Numbered from the stretch's first letter, positions 1-10,333 are shown. The stretch is DNA of 64,000 bases from Commensalibacter melissae (GCF_003691365.1 NZ_CP033087.1:1564501-1628500), one strand, 5' to 3'. Notes: a model not told the origin generated them from the sequence alone. Numbers and translations: made by a program.

Positions 1-1022
1 AATGAAACATAACCGAGATGAATAGTCCGTAATAAAGGCGGCATTAAGGCGGGGGACATAATTAAAATATGATAAACTCTGCCGATTTCGTCGATAAGAC
101 CGGGAATCCGAGCGATTTCCGTATAAAGTCCATCAGTTGGAACATATAAAACAGCGAATTCAACCGTTTTTGGCGGTACAATATATTTTGAAGCGATCTT
201 TTTCGCCTCCTGCTTGACACAACTTTCCAGAGCTTTACGGGCAGCCTGTTCCGCGCCACTATTTCCTTCTTCAATAGCTTGTATTAATCGTTCATAAGCT
301 TCCGTTGGGAATTTAGAATCAATGGCCATTAAAGGTTTATGGGAACCTTGTGCAGGCATATGAACGGCGAATTCGACAATTTCCATGCTGTTATCCTTTA
401 AACGCACATTCCTTTCATAGGTTCCAGTTGGTAAAATATCATCTAATATTGATTGTAGCTGCGCCTCACCCCAGCCGCCACGCGTCTTAACATTTGTAAA
501 CAATCGCTTTAAATCGCTCATCTGCGCAGTTACAGAGTTAACCTCCCCCATCAATTTTTGAATCTCGGAAAACTGTTCAACCACACGCTGAAAAGATGAC
601 TGCATTTGAGTTTCAACAGCCTTGTTCAGTCTTTCCGTTACAGATTGGCGCAACTCTGTTAAATTCTGTGAACTTTGCTCTGTTAAAAGCTGCATCGCCC
701 TTGCCTGATCCAACCTTAACGTGGATTGTTCCTTCATCAAACTTTCGTTCATGACATGCAATCGCTCAGCCAGTTGGTTTTGACCATTCTGTAAACGGTC
801 GAACAATTCCTTCTCAATTTTATCAAGATGTTGCTGCTGACGGTCTTGATCCTGTATTCGTGCGGAAGATTCTTTCTCGATTAAAAATGTTATTCTTTTT
901 AAAATATCCTCCTGCCGATCATTTTTTTTTATTGATTGTTTCAATATAAAAACAGCAGCCAAACCAAAGCCAATCAATACAATAATATAAATAAAAAAAT
1001 ATTCCGTATAATTACTTATCAT
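1..1022 (-). CDS. rmuC: RmuC family DNA recombination protein (partial, 3' end outside window)
   Basis: About 340 codons read from an ATG at 1022 to the window edge; the C-terminal end is missing because the window stops, not because the gene is broken. An N-terminal membrane segment (about residues 8-27) is followed by a long Gln/Glu/Arg-rich coiled coil (about 35-165), then the conserved RmuC region with the motif TRGGWGEAQL and, further on, AIDSKFPTEAYERL and VEFAVLYVPTDGLY. RmuC proteins have a nuclease-like fold and limit inversions between short inverted repeats in E. coli; the biochemical activity is not settled. The gene lies 37 bp downstream of the AsmA-like gene on the same strand, so the two are probably co-transcribed. 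Family assignment is firm. Confidence 0.9.
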   Translation of the reverse strand, partial: MISNYTEYFFIYIIVLIGFGLAAVFILKQSIKKNDRQEDILKRITFLIEKESSARIQDQDRQQQHLDKIEKELFDRLQNGQNQLAERLHVMNESLMKEQSTLRLDQARAMQLLTEQSSQNLTELRQSVTERLNKAVETQMQSSFQRVVEQFSEIQKLMGEVNSVTAQMSDLKRLFTNVKTRGGWGEAQLQSILDDILPTGTYERNVRLKDNSMEIVEFAVHMPAQGSHKPLMAIDSKFPTEAYERLIQAIEEGNSGAEQAARKALESCVKQEAKKIASKYIVPPKTVEFAVLYVPTDGLYTEIARIPGLIDEIGRVYHILIMSPALMPPLLRTIHLGYVS

Positions 1023-1059
1023 TGGTCTATCGTCTCAACTTCAATTGTCTATACAATTA

Positions 1060-4000
1060 TTAAAATAGATTTCGTAAAAAGCCCGGAGTTAGCAACATTG
1101 AAGGATATGCCTCCATATGAGGGTCTTTGAATTTTCCGTTAATGACAAAGGGAACGGCAATAAACCCCCCCCCTTTTTCTGGAACAAATAATTTTCCCAC
1201 CCCCGGGACATGACTGAATAGTTTATTCACCGCATAAATCGGCACTATTGTTCCCTGCAAATCCAAAACCGCTTTATCAAGATTGATATCGCCCTTCAAA
1301 GTCGCTCCAAGTTCATCATTGAAAACACGACCATTTTTTATTTTCAGAATCCCCTTATTCAAAAAGATATTTCCTTTGAGAGCATCAATATTCAACGCAT
1401 CCGCCTTTTGCCTTTTGAACCAACCATAAACAGAAAGATTACTGATCCGTTTTAAGGCGGTGGGAACATGATCAACAACAAAAGGCTCGATTTGTATCTT
1501 GCCGGTAAACGGGGCCTCAGGATCATTGTCATCAAAATTACCACTCAAAACACAATGCCCTCCTGAAATTCTATTTGATATTCCAACAATATCCAATAAA
1601 TTGCCAAGATTCTGAGCATCCAGATAAAATTGTCGATTTGAATCCTTGGGAAATAATGACGCAGTTACCAAAGTTGGTTGGCGCATTCCATAAGAAAGAC
1701 GCATCAACCGTAATCCATTATATTCAATATAGGCTGTCACTTCGCCCAGCTTCTTATTCTTATCATAAAAGATTTTCTTGGCCTGAAGGTTAAAGATCCA
1801 ACGTCTTCCCTTAAGTCCTTTGTACTTTCCTGTAGCTGCAACAGGAATATTATAATTCTGTGATTTCTTGGAAACGGCATGTTTTTTCCTGGATGATCCC
1901 AGATAATCCTGAATAAATGGGGAAAGATCCAATGTATCTGCCTTGACAGAAATACGTACATCACCTTTTAAAGGGTTATGAAACGCTTCATCCGTCATTG
2001 GAAAATTAATGGTCGCTTTTCCTTCTGACCGTCCAGTTTTAAAATATTGAATATTTAATTGGGTTGGAATTCTATTTTCGATATTCATATTGGCATGCAC
2101 CAACAAGTCACTTCCCTGAGCATGCAAGTCTTGAATACCGACCAGTTTGTTGTCATTCAATATTATCGTTCCCGAAGCCTTCGCGGGTTTTGCAATTAGC
2201 TTGTGCCAAATCGGGAGTTTCAATTCAGTTCTTGATAGATCCAAATTTAAATTGATTATCGCTTTTTTATCGTAAAATTTTGAATAGTTTAAATCTAGAT
2301 AGGCTTGGCCCCCTATATCCTTAGCCATATCAAAACCTGTTTGTTTAAAGGTCTCTGACGTAATGGTCAAGCCAACTTTTGCTTTTTCAACAAGCGACCC
2401 AAGATGTTGATGCGTAAAATTTTGTCTATACTCAATACGTGCAGGAAAATAAGATAAAAGACCATACCCATGTAAATCAAGTTGACGGGCATTCACGTCC
2501 ACCACTAAATTCCCCTGTCTCAAATCCTGTCCTAACGCTATATCTTTTAGATAGACATTTTTAATCTCATTATGTCCCTGAATATCAATCTGTTCGATTT
2601 TCACCTTTTTCTTGAGGGGGATTTCCAAATGTAAATGCGTAGACAAATCCCCGGAAGGATTTTTAAAAGGGACAGGATGACGAGATAGCAAATGCAATCG
2701 TTGTTCAGATAATAAAGTTAATAAATCTTGCAACTTACCTTTTATCAAAAGCGTTATAATACCCAAATCCCGATGATTGCTTAATCCTGTAATCCACATA
2801 TTGCCAGAAGGTATATTCAACTTGCGTAATTTCGAGGTGGTTCCATTTCCTGACCTGACAATTTGATAACCTCCTCGATATTTAATCAATATCCGATCAG
2901 GATTTACAAATATCATTTGTGCATTCATTTTCTGTAAAGGTGGGATAGGCCTTAACCAGTGAACCTCCAAACCCGTTGCCTGACCAATTCCACCCTCCAA
3001 GTTAACCAGTCTCAAATGATGCCAGCCCTCATGCCCCGTAAGTCTTGCATGAATTGAAAAATCTCGCGCTTTCCCTCTTGTAATATTGTCTGTAACCCAT
3101 TCATTGGCCCCTTTGGCTATATGACGAGGCCAATATTCTTTTAATGTTGAAAAGTCTAGCAACGGACTATCTGCGGAAAAATCTGCATCAACCACTTTTG
3201 GATTTAACAGTGAGGATAATTTCAACCAACCCTTGAAATGAAAAAATGGCCCGCTTTTTGCATTTTCCAAATCCGACGGCGATCTCAATTGCAGACAAAT
3301 GTCGGAAAAATCAATCTTTGCAGGATATTTGGCATCTTCACCAAAAAAAGCGCTTATACGAGCATTGAAAAAAGATGGGAAATATTCCATATTTCCAACC
3401 CTTACATTCCCCTGAGCAGAATTTATTTTAATATCTGCCATATAAGGTTGCATGAAAGCTTTATTCTGGATAGAAAAACCTATATTCGCCTCAGCTGAAA
3501 TAGGCATATTAACAGATTGCAAATAACGCAATTCCGGTATCATTTCTGCAATATTGGCGGGATTGACCTGATCGATCTCCATATGCCATTGGAGCTTTCC
3601 CGTTTTTTGCAAATTAACAATATCTGATGAAGTTATGGACTGAACAGAGCTTTGACCTTTAATTTGAACCTTATGACCATTAATATCAAAATTGGAATAG
3701 ACTTTTCCAATAATGGTCAATGTTTTGTCAGCATAAAAAGGATGCACATCAACATCAATCTGTCTTGATTGAATCAAATTATGATCAATGTCATCTTTAA
3801 AAGATAAAACGGTTTTCTCAATTTTGACATGATACAAACGATGAAAGTCGATATCCAGCCTGGATTGTCTCGACAAACCCAATCCTGACAAATCCAGATT
3901 AACATGATTGTCTTTATATCTTCTTAAATGTAATTGTGCACCTGACAACTTGATATACAAAGGAACAATTTTTTTATGTCGTAATGATGATGTATCCAGC

Positions 4001-4380
4001 GTTAATTTTGCAAAGTCCAAATGATCCCTTACCTGGTTATAGACATCCAGTAACTTTAATCCTTCCAGTTCGAAAGTGACTGGTGTATTAAAGCCTTTCT
4101 TTAGAACAGGCCATTTCATGACCAACTTGTCAAACGTCAGTCTTCCAGCAGGTTTATCCTTCTCCATACCTTCTATAACCGTTAAAGGAAGCCAATATCG
4201 GGCGATAAAGGTAAGGTTGGCAGGTGCGCTTAATATGAATAATATAAAAGCTGACACCATCACGACCAGCAATACAATTACCGAACAGCCTGCCAGTAAA
4301 AATTTACGCAACCAGTTTCGTCTGTGTTTTATTTTTGAATCTTTATGAAATTCTTGCTCTTTCTTTATGGGCATTTTCAT
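1060..4380 (-). CDS. AsmA-like/YhdP-type (DUF3971) envelope protein
   Basis: 1106 residues. A basic cytoplasmic N-terminus (to about residue 26) precedes one transmembrane helix (about 27-50); the rest is a very long beta-rich periplasmic region ending in an AsmA-like C-terminal domain (GNIFLNKGILKIKNGRV, then PFVINGKFKDPHMEAYP). This architecture matches the DUF3971/YhdP group of bridge-like proteins, which in enterobacteria influence phospholipid transport to the outer membrane. The gene is divergent from glnE with only 48 bp between starts, a pairing I recall from other alphaproteobacteria. An in-frame ATG two codons downstream is an alternative start. A run of nine G residues on the coding strand lies about 35 codons before the stop. 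Substrate and exact role are unknown. Confidence 0.8.
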   Translation of the reverse strand: MKMPIKKEQEFHKDSKIKHRRNWLRKFLLAGCSVIVLLVVMVSAFILFILSAPANLTFIARYWLPLTVIEGMEKDKPAGRLTFDKLVMKWPVLKKGFNTPVTFELEGLKLLDVYNQVRDHLDFAKLTLDTSSLRHKKIVPLYIKLSGAQLHLRRYKDNHVNLDLSGLGLSRQSRLDIDFHRLYHVKIEKTVLSFKDDIDHNLIQSRQIDVDVHPFYADKTLTIIGKVYSNFDINGHKVQIKGQSSVQSITSSDIVNLQKTGKLQWHMEIDQVNPANIAEMIPELRYLQSVNMPISAEANIGFSIQNKAFMQPYMADIKINSAQGNVRVGNMEYFPSFFNARISAFFGEDAKYPAKIDFSDICLQLRSPSDLENAKSGPFFHFKGWLKLSSLLNPKVVDADFSADSPLLDFSTLKEYWPRHIAKGANEWVTDNITRGKARDFSIHARLTGHEGWHHLRLVNLEGGIGQATGLEVHWLRPIPPLQKMNAQMIFVNPDRILIKYRGGYQIVRSGNGTTSKLRKLNIPSGNMWITGLSNHRDLGIITLLIKGKLQDLLTLLSEQRLHLLSRHPVPFKNPSGDLSTHLHLEIPLKKKVKIEQIDIQGHNEIKNVYLKDIALGQDLRQGNLVVDVNARQLDLHGYGLLSYFPARIEYRQNFTHQHLGSLVEKAKVGLTITSETFKQTGFDMAKDIGGQAYLDLNYSKFYDKKAIINLNLDLSRTELKLPIWHKLIAKPAKASGTIILNDNKLVGIQDLHAQGSDLLVHANMNIENRIPTQLNIQYFKTGRSEGKATINFPMTDEAFHNPLKGDVRISVKADTLDLSPFIQDYLGSSRKKHAVSKKSQNYNIPVAATGKYKGLKGRRWIFNLQAKKIFYDKNKKLGEVTAYIEYNGLRLMRLSYGMRQPTLVTASLFPKDSNRQFYLDAQNLGNLLDIVGISNRISGGHCVLSGNFDDNDPEAPFTGKIQIEPFVVDHVPTALKRISNLSVYGWFKRQKADALNIDALKGNIFLNKGILKIKNGRVFNDELGATLKGDINLDKAVLDLQGTIVPIYAVNKLFSHVPGVGKLFVPEKGGGFIAVPFVINGKFKDPHMEAYPSMLLTPGFLRNLF

Positions 4381-4428
4381 CTTAATATTTGTAAACTGAA
4401 AAAAACCAAATAACAGAAATCATGTATC

Positions 4429-7400
4429 ATGTCTCACAAAAACCTGTCTTCTATCCCTTGGTTTGATCAGAATTGGCCAAAAGCGGCGGATCAACGTTCA
4501 GCAGACCTTTTTTCAAATGCAGTTAAAGAAGCATGGGTTAAAAATAACAAGGATCCAGTATTAATTCAGCAACCCGGTATTGTCCGCCTTATCCATGCCA
4601 TTGGTGGGAACAGCCCCTTTCTTGCTGATTTGATTATAAAAAACATTCATTTCTTTGAATACCTTATATTAAATGGACCTGATAAGGCCTGCAATAAAGC
4701 CTTTACTTGCCTACAAAATTCATCAATACAAGAATCCAGATCCAGTATCGCCAAAATATTACGGATTACCAAACAAAAAATTGCCATTGCCTGTGCAATT
4801 GCAGATATTGGAAATGTATGGACTTTAAAAAAAATAACCCACACGCTCAGTTATCTTGCAGAAATCACCCTTCATTTTGCAATCAATTATCTTTTATTAC
4901 AAGCACATCAAAATAAAAAAATTACACTTTCCCACCCAGAAAATCCTCAGGAAAACTCAGGATTTATTATTTTGGGAATGGGCAAACTTGGTGGTAGGGA
5001 ACTTAATTACTCTTCTGATATTGATCTTATTATTCTTTATGATCCAGACAAATATCCGAATCATCCCGATCTTGCCACACTTTTTATCCGGATCACACGA
5101 CAACTCGTATCCCTCATGGAGGATCGAGATGAAAATGGATATGTTTTTCGTGTTGATCTGAGATTACGGCCTGATCCCTCTTCTTCCCCACTCGCCGTTT
5201 CGTTACCCGCCGCCATTTCATATTATGAAAGCTTGGGACAAACCTGGGAACGAAGTGCCATGAGTAAGGCACGACCTGTCGCGGGAGATCTTGCAGGAGG
5301 ATATTCTTTCCTGGAGGCTGTTCAACCCTTTATATGGCGCAGGCATCTGGATTTTGCTGTTGTCGAGGACATTTATGCCATGAAAAACAGGATTGATTGT
5401 CATAAAAATTCAGGCAAACCCAACCCGCCAATACTCTCTGAAAAAAAATTTGGACAAGATGCCCTGCACTGGTTAATCGGTCAAAATGTGAAGTTAGGTT
5501 ATGGTGGTATTCGTGAAATCGAATTTTTACCCCAAACCTTGCAATTGATCTGGGGAGGACGTTTTCCAAAACTGCGTACACCACAAACAATCAAAGCCAT
5601 ACAGCAATTGACCAGAAAAGAATTAATTTCCGATGAATCCGCAACGATCCTAATTAAAACCTACTATTTCCTTCGTAAAATAGAACACCGCCTGCAAATG
5701 CAATCCGATTATCAGACCCATTCCCTTCCCAATACACAACAGGCATTTGATGCATTTTGCATTTTCATGGGATATGAATCAACAGACAAATTTGTTGAAG
5801 ATTTATTCCCGCTTATGCAAAAGGTCCGACATATATTCGAGGGATTTTTTACGTCTCCGGATAATGAAGAAAATTTTATTCTTGATTTACCTAAAAATGA
5901 ATTAATCAATTATCTGAATGAAAAAGGTTTCCCCGATAAAGCCGCATCTATTTTACAATCATGGAGCAATAGCGGCCCCCGTACTTTAAGAACCGCACGG
6001 GCCAGAATGATTCTAAAAAATATTTTACCTAATATTTTACAGGCTTTTGCAGAACAGAAAAACCCTCTTTTGATCCTACAGCGTTTTGACAGTTTGCTGG
6101 CACGACATCATGCGGGGATACAGCTTTTGTCCCTTTTCGAACGCAATCCCATTTTAATCGAAAAATTGGCGTCAATATTGGGTTCCTCCCAATTCATGGC
6201 TGATTATATTACCAATAATCCTGCAGCACTTGATGCATTAATTCATGTCGATATATTAAAAACAAAAACAAATTTGCTGCAAAAAACGATCCATGAGCAT
6301 CTAAACAGCACCCAGTCTCTGGAAGAAATTCTGCCCATTCTTCATAACATTATTCAAAGCGAGGAATTCCGGCTTTCCGTTTCCTATATGGAAAACCGCC
6401 TTTCTCTAAATAAAAGTCAAATCCAGCGTACAAGAATGGCAGATATCATTTTAAACGAACTTCTGGCAAGAGTAATCAAAGATCATGAACAAAAATATGG
6501 GATTATTCCGGATGGAGGCATATGCATCATTATCTTGGGGAAAGCCGGATCATGGGAAATGACGGTGGGTTCCGATCTTGATATGATGCTGGTCTATGAC
6601 CATCCACCTGAAATTACTGCCAGTGTCGCAGAAACAGGATTGGCCAATAAAGCATTCCGTTCGTTAGCCATCAATCCTTATTATATACGATTAACACAAA
6701 GTTTTATCACTGCCTTGACCAATACAAGCTATACAGGTCCATTATATGAAATTGACATGCGTTTACGTCCATCTGGCAGCAAAGGGCCCGTTGCCGTATC
6801 CCTGAACTCATTCCAGCGATATCATGAAAAAGAAGCCTGGACATGGGAACGGATGGCTTTAACGCGGGCTAGGGTTATAGGTGGACCTAAAATCTTGCAG
6901 GACCGGATCAATAATGCCATTAACAAGGCCTTGGATTTTTCCCCCTCTGGCGTGACCAATAAAATCATTTTACAAGACGCCGTTCACATGCGCAAAAGGC
7001 TGGAAAATGATATGCCCCCCACCACACAATGGGATGTCAAATATCTTAAAGGTGGACTTATAGAAGTGGAATTTATTGCTCAAACTCTGCAATTAATCTC
7101 GCATAATAATAAAGCAAGACATCCTTGCACAAGAATAGCGTTCAGAAAATTGGCTCAAAATGGCTATCTTTCTATTGAAGAGGCAAGATATTTGATTCAA
7201 GCTGATTATTTCTGGCGAAATTTGCAAAGTCTTTTAAGATTATTCTTCGGTAAATATCCTCCCGAACATTTGGAAATGGATGCAACTCCAATCATTATTG
7301 AAATCATGACCGAAAAACTTCTGGGAAAGATTTTTCACACAAAAGATTCCTTTTCTCTGATTATGGAGAAAATACATCAAACCAGTGAACAGGTTCGTGA

Positions 7401-7434
7401 TCTCTTTATAAAACTTCTTGGCCCTGTCACCTAA
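4429..7434 (+). CDS. glnE: bifunctional glutamine synthetase adenylyltransferase/adenylyl-removing enzyme
   Basis: 1001 residues, close to the usual length of GlnE. The protein adds AMP to, or removes it from, glutamine synthetase in response to PII state, tuning nitrogen assimilation in the cytoplasm. Two nucleotidyltransferase modules are visible: the N-terminal adenylyl-removing domain with GMGKLGGRELNYSSDIDL near residues 182-200, and the C-terminal adenylyltransferase domain with ILGKAGSWEMTVGSDLDM near 703-720, the paired G-x-GK-x-G...SD-x-D signatures. The C-terminal copy has AGSWEMT where GGREMT is usual. It is followed 66 bp later by bcp on the same strand. Confidence 0.96.
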   Translation: MSHKNLSSIPWFDQNWPKAADQRSADLFSNAVKEAWVKNNKDPVLIQQPGIVRLIHAIGGNSPFLADLIIKNIHFFEYLILNGPDKACNKAFTCLQNSSIQESRSSIAKILRITKQKIAIACAIADIGNVWTLKKITHTLSYLAEITLHFAINYLLLQAHQNKKITLSHPENPQENSGFIILGMGKLGGRELNYSSDIDLIILYDPDKYPNHPDLATLFIRITRQLVSLMEDRDENGYVFRVDLRLRPDPSSSPLAVSLPAAISYYESLGQTWERSAMSKARPVAGDLAGGYSFLEAVQPFIWRRHLDFAVVEDIYAMKNRIDCHKNSGKPNPPILSEKKFGQDALHWLIGQNVKLGYGGIREIEFLPQTLQLIWGGRFPKLRTPQTIKAIQQLTRKELISDESATILIKTYYFLRKIEHRLQMQSDYQTHSLPNTQQAFDAFCIFMGYESTDKFVEDLFPLMQKVRHIFEGFFTSPDNEENFILDLPKNELINYLNEKGFPDKAASILQSWSNSGPRTLRTARARMILKNILPNILQAFAEQKNPLLILQRFDSLLARHHAGIQLLSLFERNPILIEKLASILGSSQFMADYITNNPAALDALIHVDILKTKTNLLQKTIHEHLNSTQSLEEILPILHNIIQSEEFRLSVSYMENRLSLNKSQIQRTRMADIILNELLARVIKDHEQKYGIIPDGGICIIILGKAGSWEMTVGSDLDMMLVYDHPPEITASVAETGLANKAFRSLAINPYYIRLTQSFITALTNTSYTGPLYEIDMRLRPSGSKGPVAVSLNSFQRYHEKEAWTWERMALTRARVIGGPKILQDRINNAINKALDFSPSGVTNKIILQDAVHMRKRLENDMPPTTQWDVKYLKGGLIEVEFIAQTLQLISHNNKARHPCTRIAFRKLAQNGYLSIEEARYLIQADYFWRNLQSLLRLFFGKYPPEHLEMDATPIIIEIMTEKLLGKIFHTKDSFSLIMEKIHQTSEQVRDLFIKLLGPVT

Positions 7435-7500
7435 TAACTATATTATTAACTTGAAAAAAATATTCAATTTTCATTATATCCATCTAGAAAAGTAAGTTAC

Positions 7501-7974
7501 ATGACCCAACTAAACGAAGGTTCCCTGGCACCCAATTTTGATCTTCCCACCCAACTTGAAAGTTCAATTTCCCTGACTGCATTAAAAGGAAAAAAATTTG
7601 TTCTTTATTTTTATCCAAAAGCCAATACATATGGATGCACGAAAGAGGCCTGTGCTTTTGAAGAAAACCTGACCGCATTCAAAAAGCTCGATATCCCTGT
7701 TATTGGTGTATCCCGTGATCCAGTTAAAAAACTGAAGGATTTTGCCCAAAAACACAAACTCACCTTTCCATTGGCATCCGACGAAAAAGGTGAAATGACA
7801 GAAGCCTATGGTGTTTGGGTAGAAAAATCAATGTATGGCCGAAAATACATGGGTATTGAACGATCGACCTTTTTAATAGATGAAAAGGGTAGAATCCTTA
7901 AAATCTGGCATAAAGTCAAAGTTACCAACCATGTAAACGAAATTTTGAAAACTCTCAATGCATCTGATCGATAA
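7501..7974 (+). CDS. bcp: thioredoxin-dependent peroxiredoxin (Bcp/PrxQ type)
   Basis: 157 residues, the standard size for Bcp. It reduces hydrogen peroxide and organic hydroperoxides in the cytoplasm, using thioredoxin for recycling. The catalytic block is PKANTYGCTKEAC: P39, T43 and C46 form the PxxxTxxC motif with C46 as peroxidatic cysteine, and C51 is the likely resolving cysteine of the atypical 2-Cys PrxQ class. The residue before the catalytic Gly-Cys is Tyr where Pro (TPGC) is common. A thioredoxin reductase gene is elsewhere in the window (33.2 kb). The ORF ends 13 bp before the end of the convergent periplasmic protein gene. Confidence 0.93.
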   Translation: MTQLNEGSLAPNFDLPTQLESSISLTALKGKKFVLYFYPKANTYGCTKEACAFEENLTAFKKLDIPVIGVSRDPVKKLKDFAQKHKLTFPLASDEKGEMTEAYGVWVEKSMYGRKYMGIERSTFLIDEKGRILKIWHKVKVTNHVNEILKTLNASDR

Positions 7975-7987
7975 TCTTCTGTGAACC

Positions 7988-9211
7988 TTACGGATGTGCC
8001 GGTGCCAACATCTTCAGATCAGAAGGTATTTTATACAAACCAGCATCTTGATGTGCGTAAACAACTTTTAAAGCCACAACTAATGGAATGTTATTACGTA
8101 CAACGCGTAACATAACTCCATCATTTGTATAACATACATCATTAATATTGCCCTCTGTATCTGCCACCTCCCATTCATTACAAAATTGTCCAGCAACCGT
8201 GGCCTCACCAACCTTGACATAATCTCCCTCTGCCCTTTTTCCCACGCCCTGAATAGATGCACCCGGCGCGACAAGTTCGGTTTTTTTCTTTAACTGGGGG
8301 TTTAAAACGGTTAATCGCTGCGTGCGATAATCAGTTATCATGTATGTATCAATCCCCTGGGAATCAATTCTTTGTTTCCATTGTTCCACGGACCAGCGCA
8401 TTCTCTGATGAAATGGAGGTAAACCAGGCATGGGACCAGCGATTGCATAAACCACATCAACATCCCTTTGAGGAGTAATAAAAGGATTTTGGCTGGCATC
8501 CACCTTATTCCCATTTTCCGATTTTTTAGCCTGGATAGGTGAAAGAGGCTGAGCGTTGGCATTGGGTGAAACCAAAGTGGGACTTTCCCCCTTTTGCTGG
8601 GGAAGTCTAACCTGCTGATATCCTACCGGAACTTGAAATGTGGAGGGAGACAAAGCATCAAATTGCACTGAAAGGGCTTCTGTTTTACCATCAATACCAT
8701 CAATATCCATTCCTTCCTGCCGTAATAATATGCCTTCATCAGTTACACAAACATCCGAATGTCCTTTTGTTCCTTGAACTGACCAATGATGACACAAAAT
8801 ACCCAATATACGATCTGTTCCCTTTTTTCTGAAATGTAGACTTTCATCCAAAAAAAGACCACCCTTGCCCGATTTACTTGGAATCACCGTATAAACTCGC
8901 GACTTATTGGAAACAACCGTTGCCGTTTGCTTAGCTGAATCAATAAGGGTGAACCCAATATTGTTAGGACCATCAATTCGAAATAGAGTTCCATTTCCAG
9001 AAAAATATATCTTGCGTTTTTGGGCCAATGATGAATTCTCCGGCTGCACGGCATAAACAACCGTTACATCTCGTTTCGGCATAAATAAAGGATGCTTTTC
9101 TTGGGCATAAGCCGGTAGGGCGGCAAAAAAAGTGATCCCAATAAGAATTGATCCCGTATAACCCTTTTTTTTATAAAAAGAAGAGCATAGCGCCCTAAAA
9201 TTATACAACAT
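7988..9211 (-). CDS. periplasmic protein with two tandem homologous domains, unknown function
   Basis: 407 residues from the ATG at 9211, preferred because AAGGA lies about 7 nt upstream; an ATG at 9235 adds eight residues but has no clear ribosome binding site. Residues about 18-37 form a signal peptide ending LPAYA before QEKHP. Two related halves follow. Each opens with the same phrase (PKRDVTVVYAV and PQRDVDVVYAI) and closes with a cysteine pair region (GILCHHWSVQ...DVCVTDEGILLR and GQFCNEWEVA...DVCYTNDGVMLR). The fold is probably a beta-rich LolA/DUF4412-like lipid-binding shape, but that is inference. The paired cysteines in each half could form a disulfide. I do not recognise a named function. 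Confidence 0.75.
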   Translation of the reverse strand: MLYNFRALCSSFYKKKGYTGSILIGITFFAALPAYAQEKHPLFMPKRDVTVVYAVQPENSSLAQKRKIYFSGNGTLFRIDGPNNIGFTLIDSAKQTATVVSNKSRVYTVIPSKSGKGGLFLDESLHFRKKGTDRILGILCHHWSVQGTKGHSDVCVTDEGILLRQEGMDIDGIDGKTEALSVQFDALSPSTFQVPVGYQQVRLPQQKGESPTLVSPNANAQPLSPIQAKKSENGNKVDASQNPFITPQRDVDVVYAIAGPMPGLPPFHQRMRWSVEQWKQRIDSQGIDTYMITDYRTQRLTVLNPQLKKKTELVAPGASIQGVGKRAEGDYVKVGEATVAGQFCNEWEVADTEGNINDVCYTNDGVMLRVVRNNIPLVVALKVVYAHQDAGLYKIPSDLKMLAPAHP

Positions 9212-9417
9212 CACTTTATCCTTATATATTGACATATATTGACTTTACAAATACCGAATTATAGACGGAATCAATTCCGTTTCAATCCCCCTTAAACTAA
9301 ACTTAATTGATATCTCGTTAACTAAAAATCTATAATGCCTTAATCTTGAATAAAATTTGCACGTCCAATTCTATTATGATTAAACCATGATATCATGAAC
9401 ATGATCTGATCATGTCA

Positions 9418-10254
9418 TTAAAAAAAATTATCTGAATTTATATGATTTTTACAAATATGCTCAATTGTTTCCCGAGCTAACATTCCATGTTCACGTTCCA
9501 ATCGACGTATAACAAAATGTAGTCTTGCCAAAGAACGATAATGATTTAAAAAGGCCATATTTAATGAGGCACCACATAATGCGCTAACAACAGGCATCAT
9601 CTGCATACTCAGTTTTTGGGAAAGACTCAATCCATATTGGTAAGAAACGTCAGCCATGAGCAAAATCATCGGACGGCCACGCAACATTAATCTGGCTGAA
9701 AAAAAACCCAGCTGATTATCTTTATCTATACCCAAATTAGCAAAAGACCGTAATGCAAATACCTCTAGACAGGCGCGTTTAGTATCTTCATTTTGAAGGT
9801 TTTCCCCTTCCTCTTGCGCAACATGAGCAATTTCACGCATAAGGGCAAGGGTAGTCAGACTGATATCAGGCAACATACCACCCAATCCAGTGAACCCTCC
9901 AACTGCACCTGACGTAACAACCATGGCTTTCATCATTCGATCACGCCAGACAGCTTTTGATAAATCTGAATCCGTTTTCTCTATTTTTCTATTCAATCCT
10001 AAAATGGCAATTTTAAAAGCGCGCTGAATGGAAACATTGGTGAATTTCTCTATTTTTTTCTGTATCCTTGGTGAAAGACTCAGTCCTCTTTCACCTAATT
10101 TTATGGCTTGTCCTACAGCTCCTCCCATAATATCGGCCAATCGCAATAACACGCCGCGTCCTGCTTCCAGCTGTTCCAGCGCAACTGTAAGATCCTGAAC
10201 CTCTTGGTCATTTAAAGAATAAGGAACAATCGTCTGATTATTTTCTGTATTCAT
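9418..10254 (-). CDS. EcsC family protein
   Basis: 278 residues. The central part contains the EcsC-like pattern of Gly/Ala-rich hydrophobic helices (TSGAVGGFTGLGGMLPDI around residues 114-131, then LTTLALMREIAHVAQEEGE), followed by the ALRSFANLGIDKDN block and a C-terminal helical stretch (VVSALCGASLNMAFLNHYRS). EcsC was named for the third gene of a Bacillus ABC transporter locus; many proteobacteria carry stand-alone copies whose role is not known. No transporter subunits lie beside it here. It appears monocistronic, with no other minus-strand gene within 600 bp upstream. Confidence 0.8.
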   Translation of the reverse strand: MNTENNQTIVPYSLNDQEVQDLTVALEQLEAGRGVLLRLADIMGGAVGQAIKLGERGLSLSPRIQKKIEKFTNVSIQRAFKIAILGLNRKIEKTDSDLSKAVWRDRMMKAMVVTSGAVGGFTGLGGMLPDISLTTLALMREIAHVAQEEGENLQNEDTKRACLEVFALRSFANLGIDKDNQLGFFSARLMLRGRPMILLMADVSYQYGLSLSQKLSMQMMPVVSALCGASLNMAFLNHYRSLARLHFVIRRLEREHGMLARETIEHICKNHINSDNFF

Positions 10255-10333
10255 TTGTCAATACCTATTCCAATGATGATAAATTGGTTATAATTTGATA
10301 TCATTAACCATAATCCCTTTTAAGGGAAATAAT

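Noticed and set aside
4076-4348. 90-codon plus-strand frame opposite the AsmA-like gene start
   Set aside because: It is the complement of a conserved signal-anchor region and has no start signal or recognisable protein pattern.
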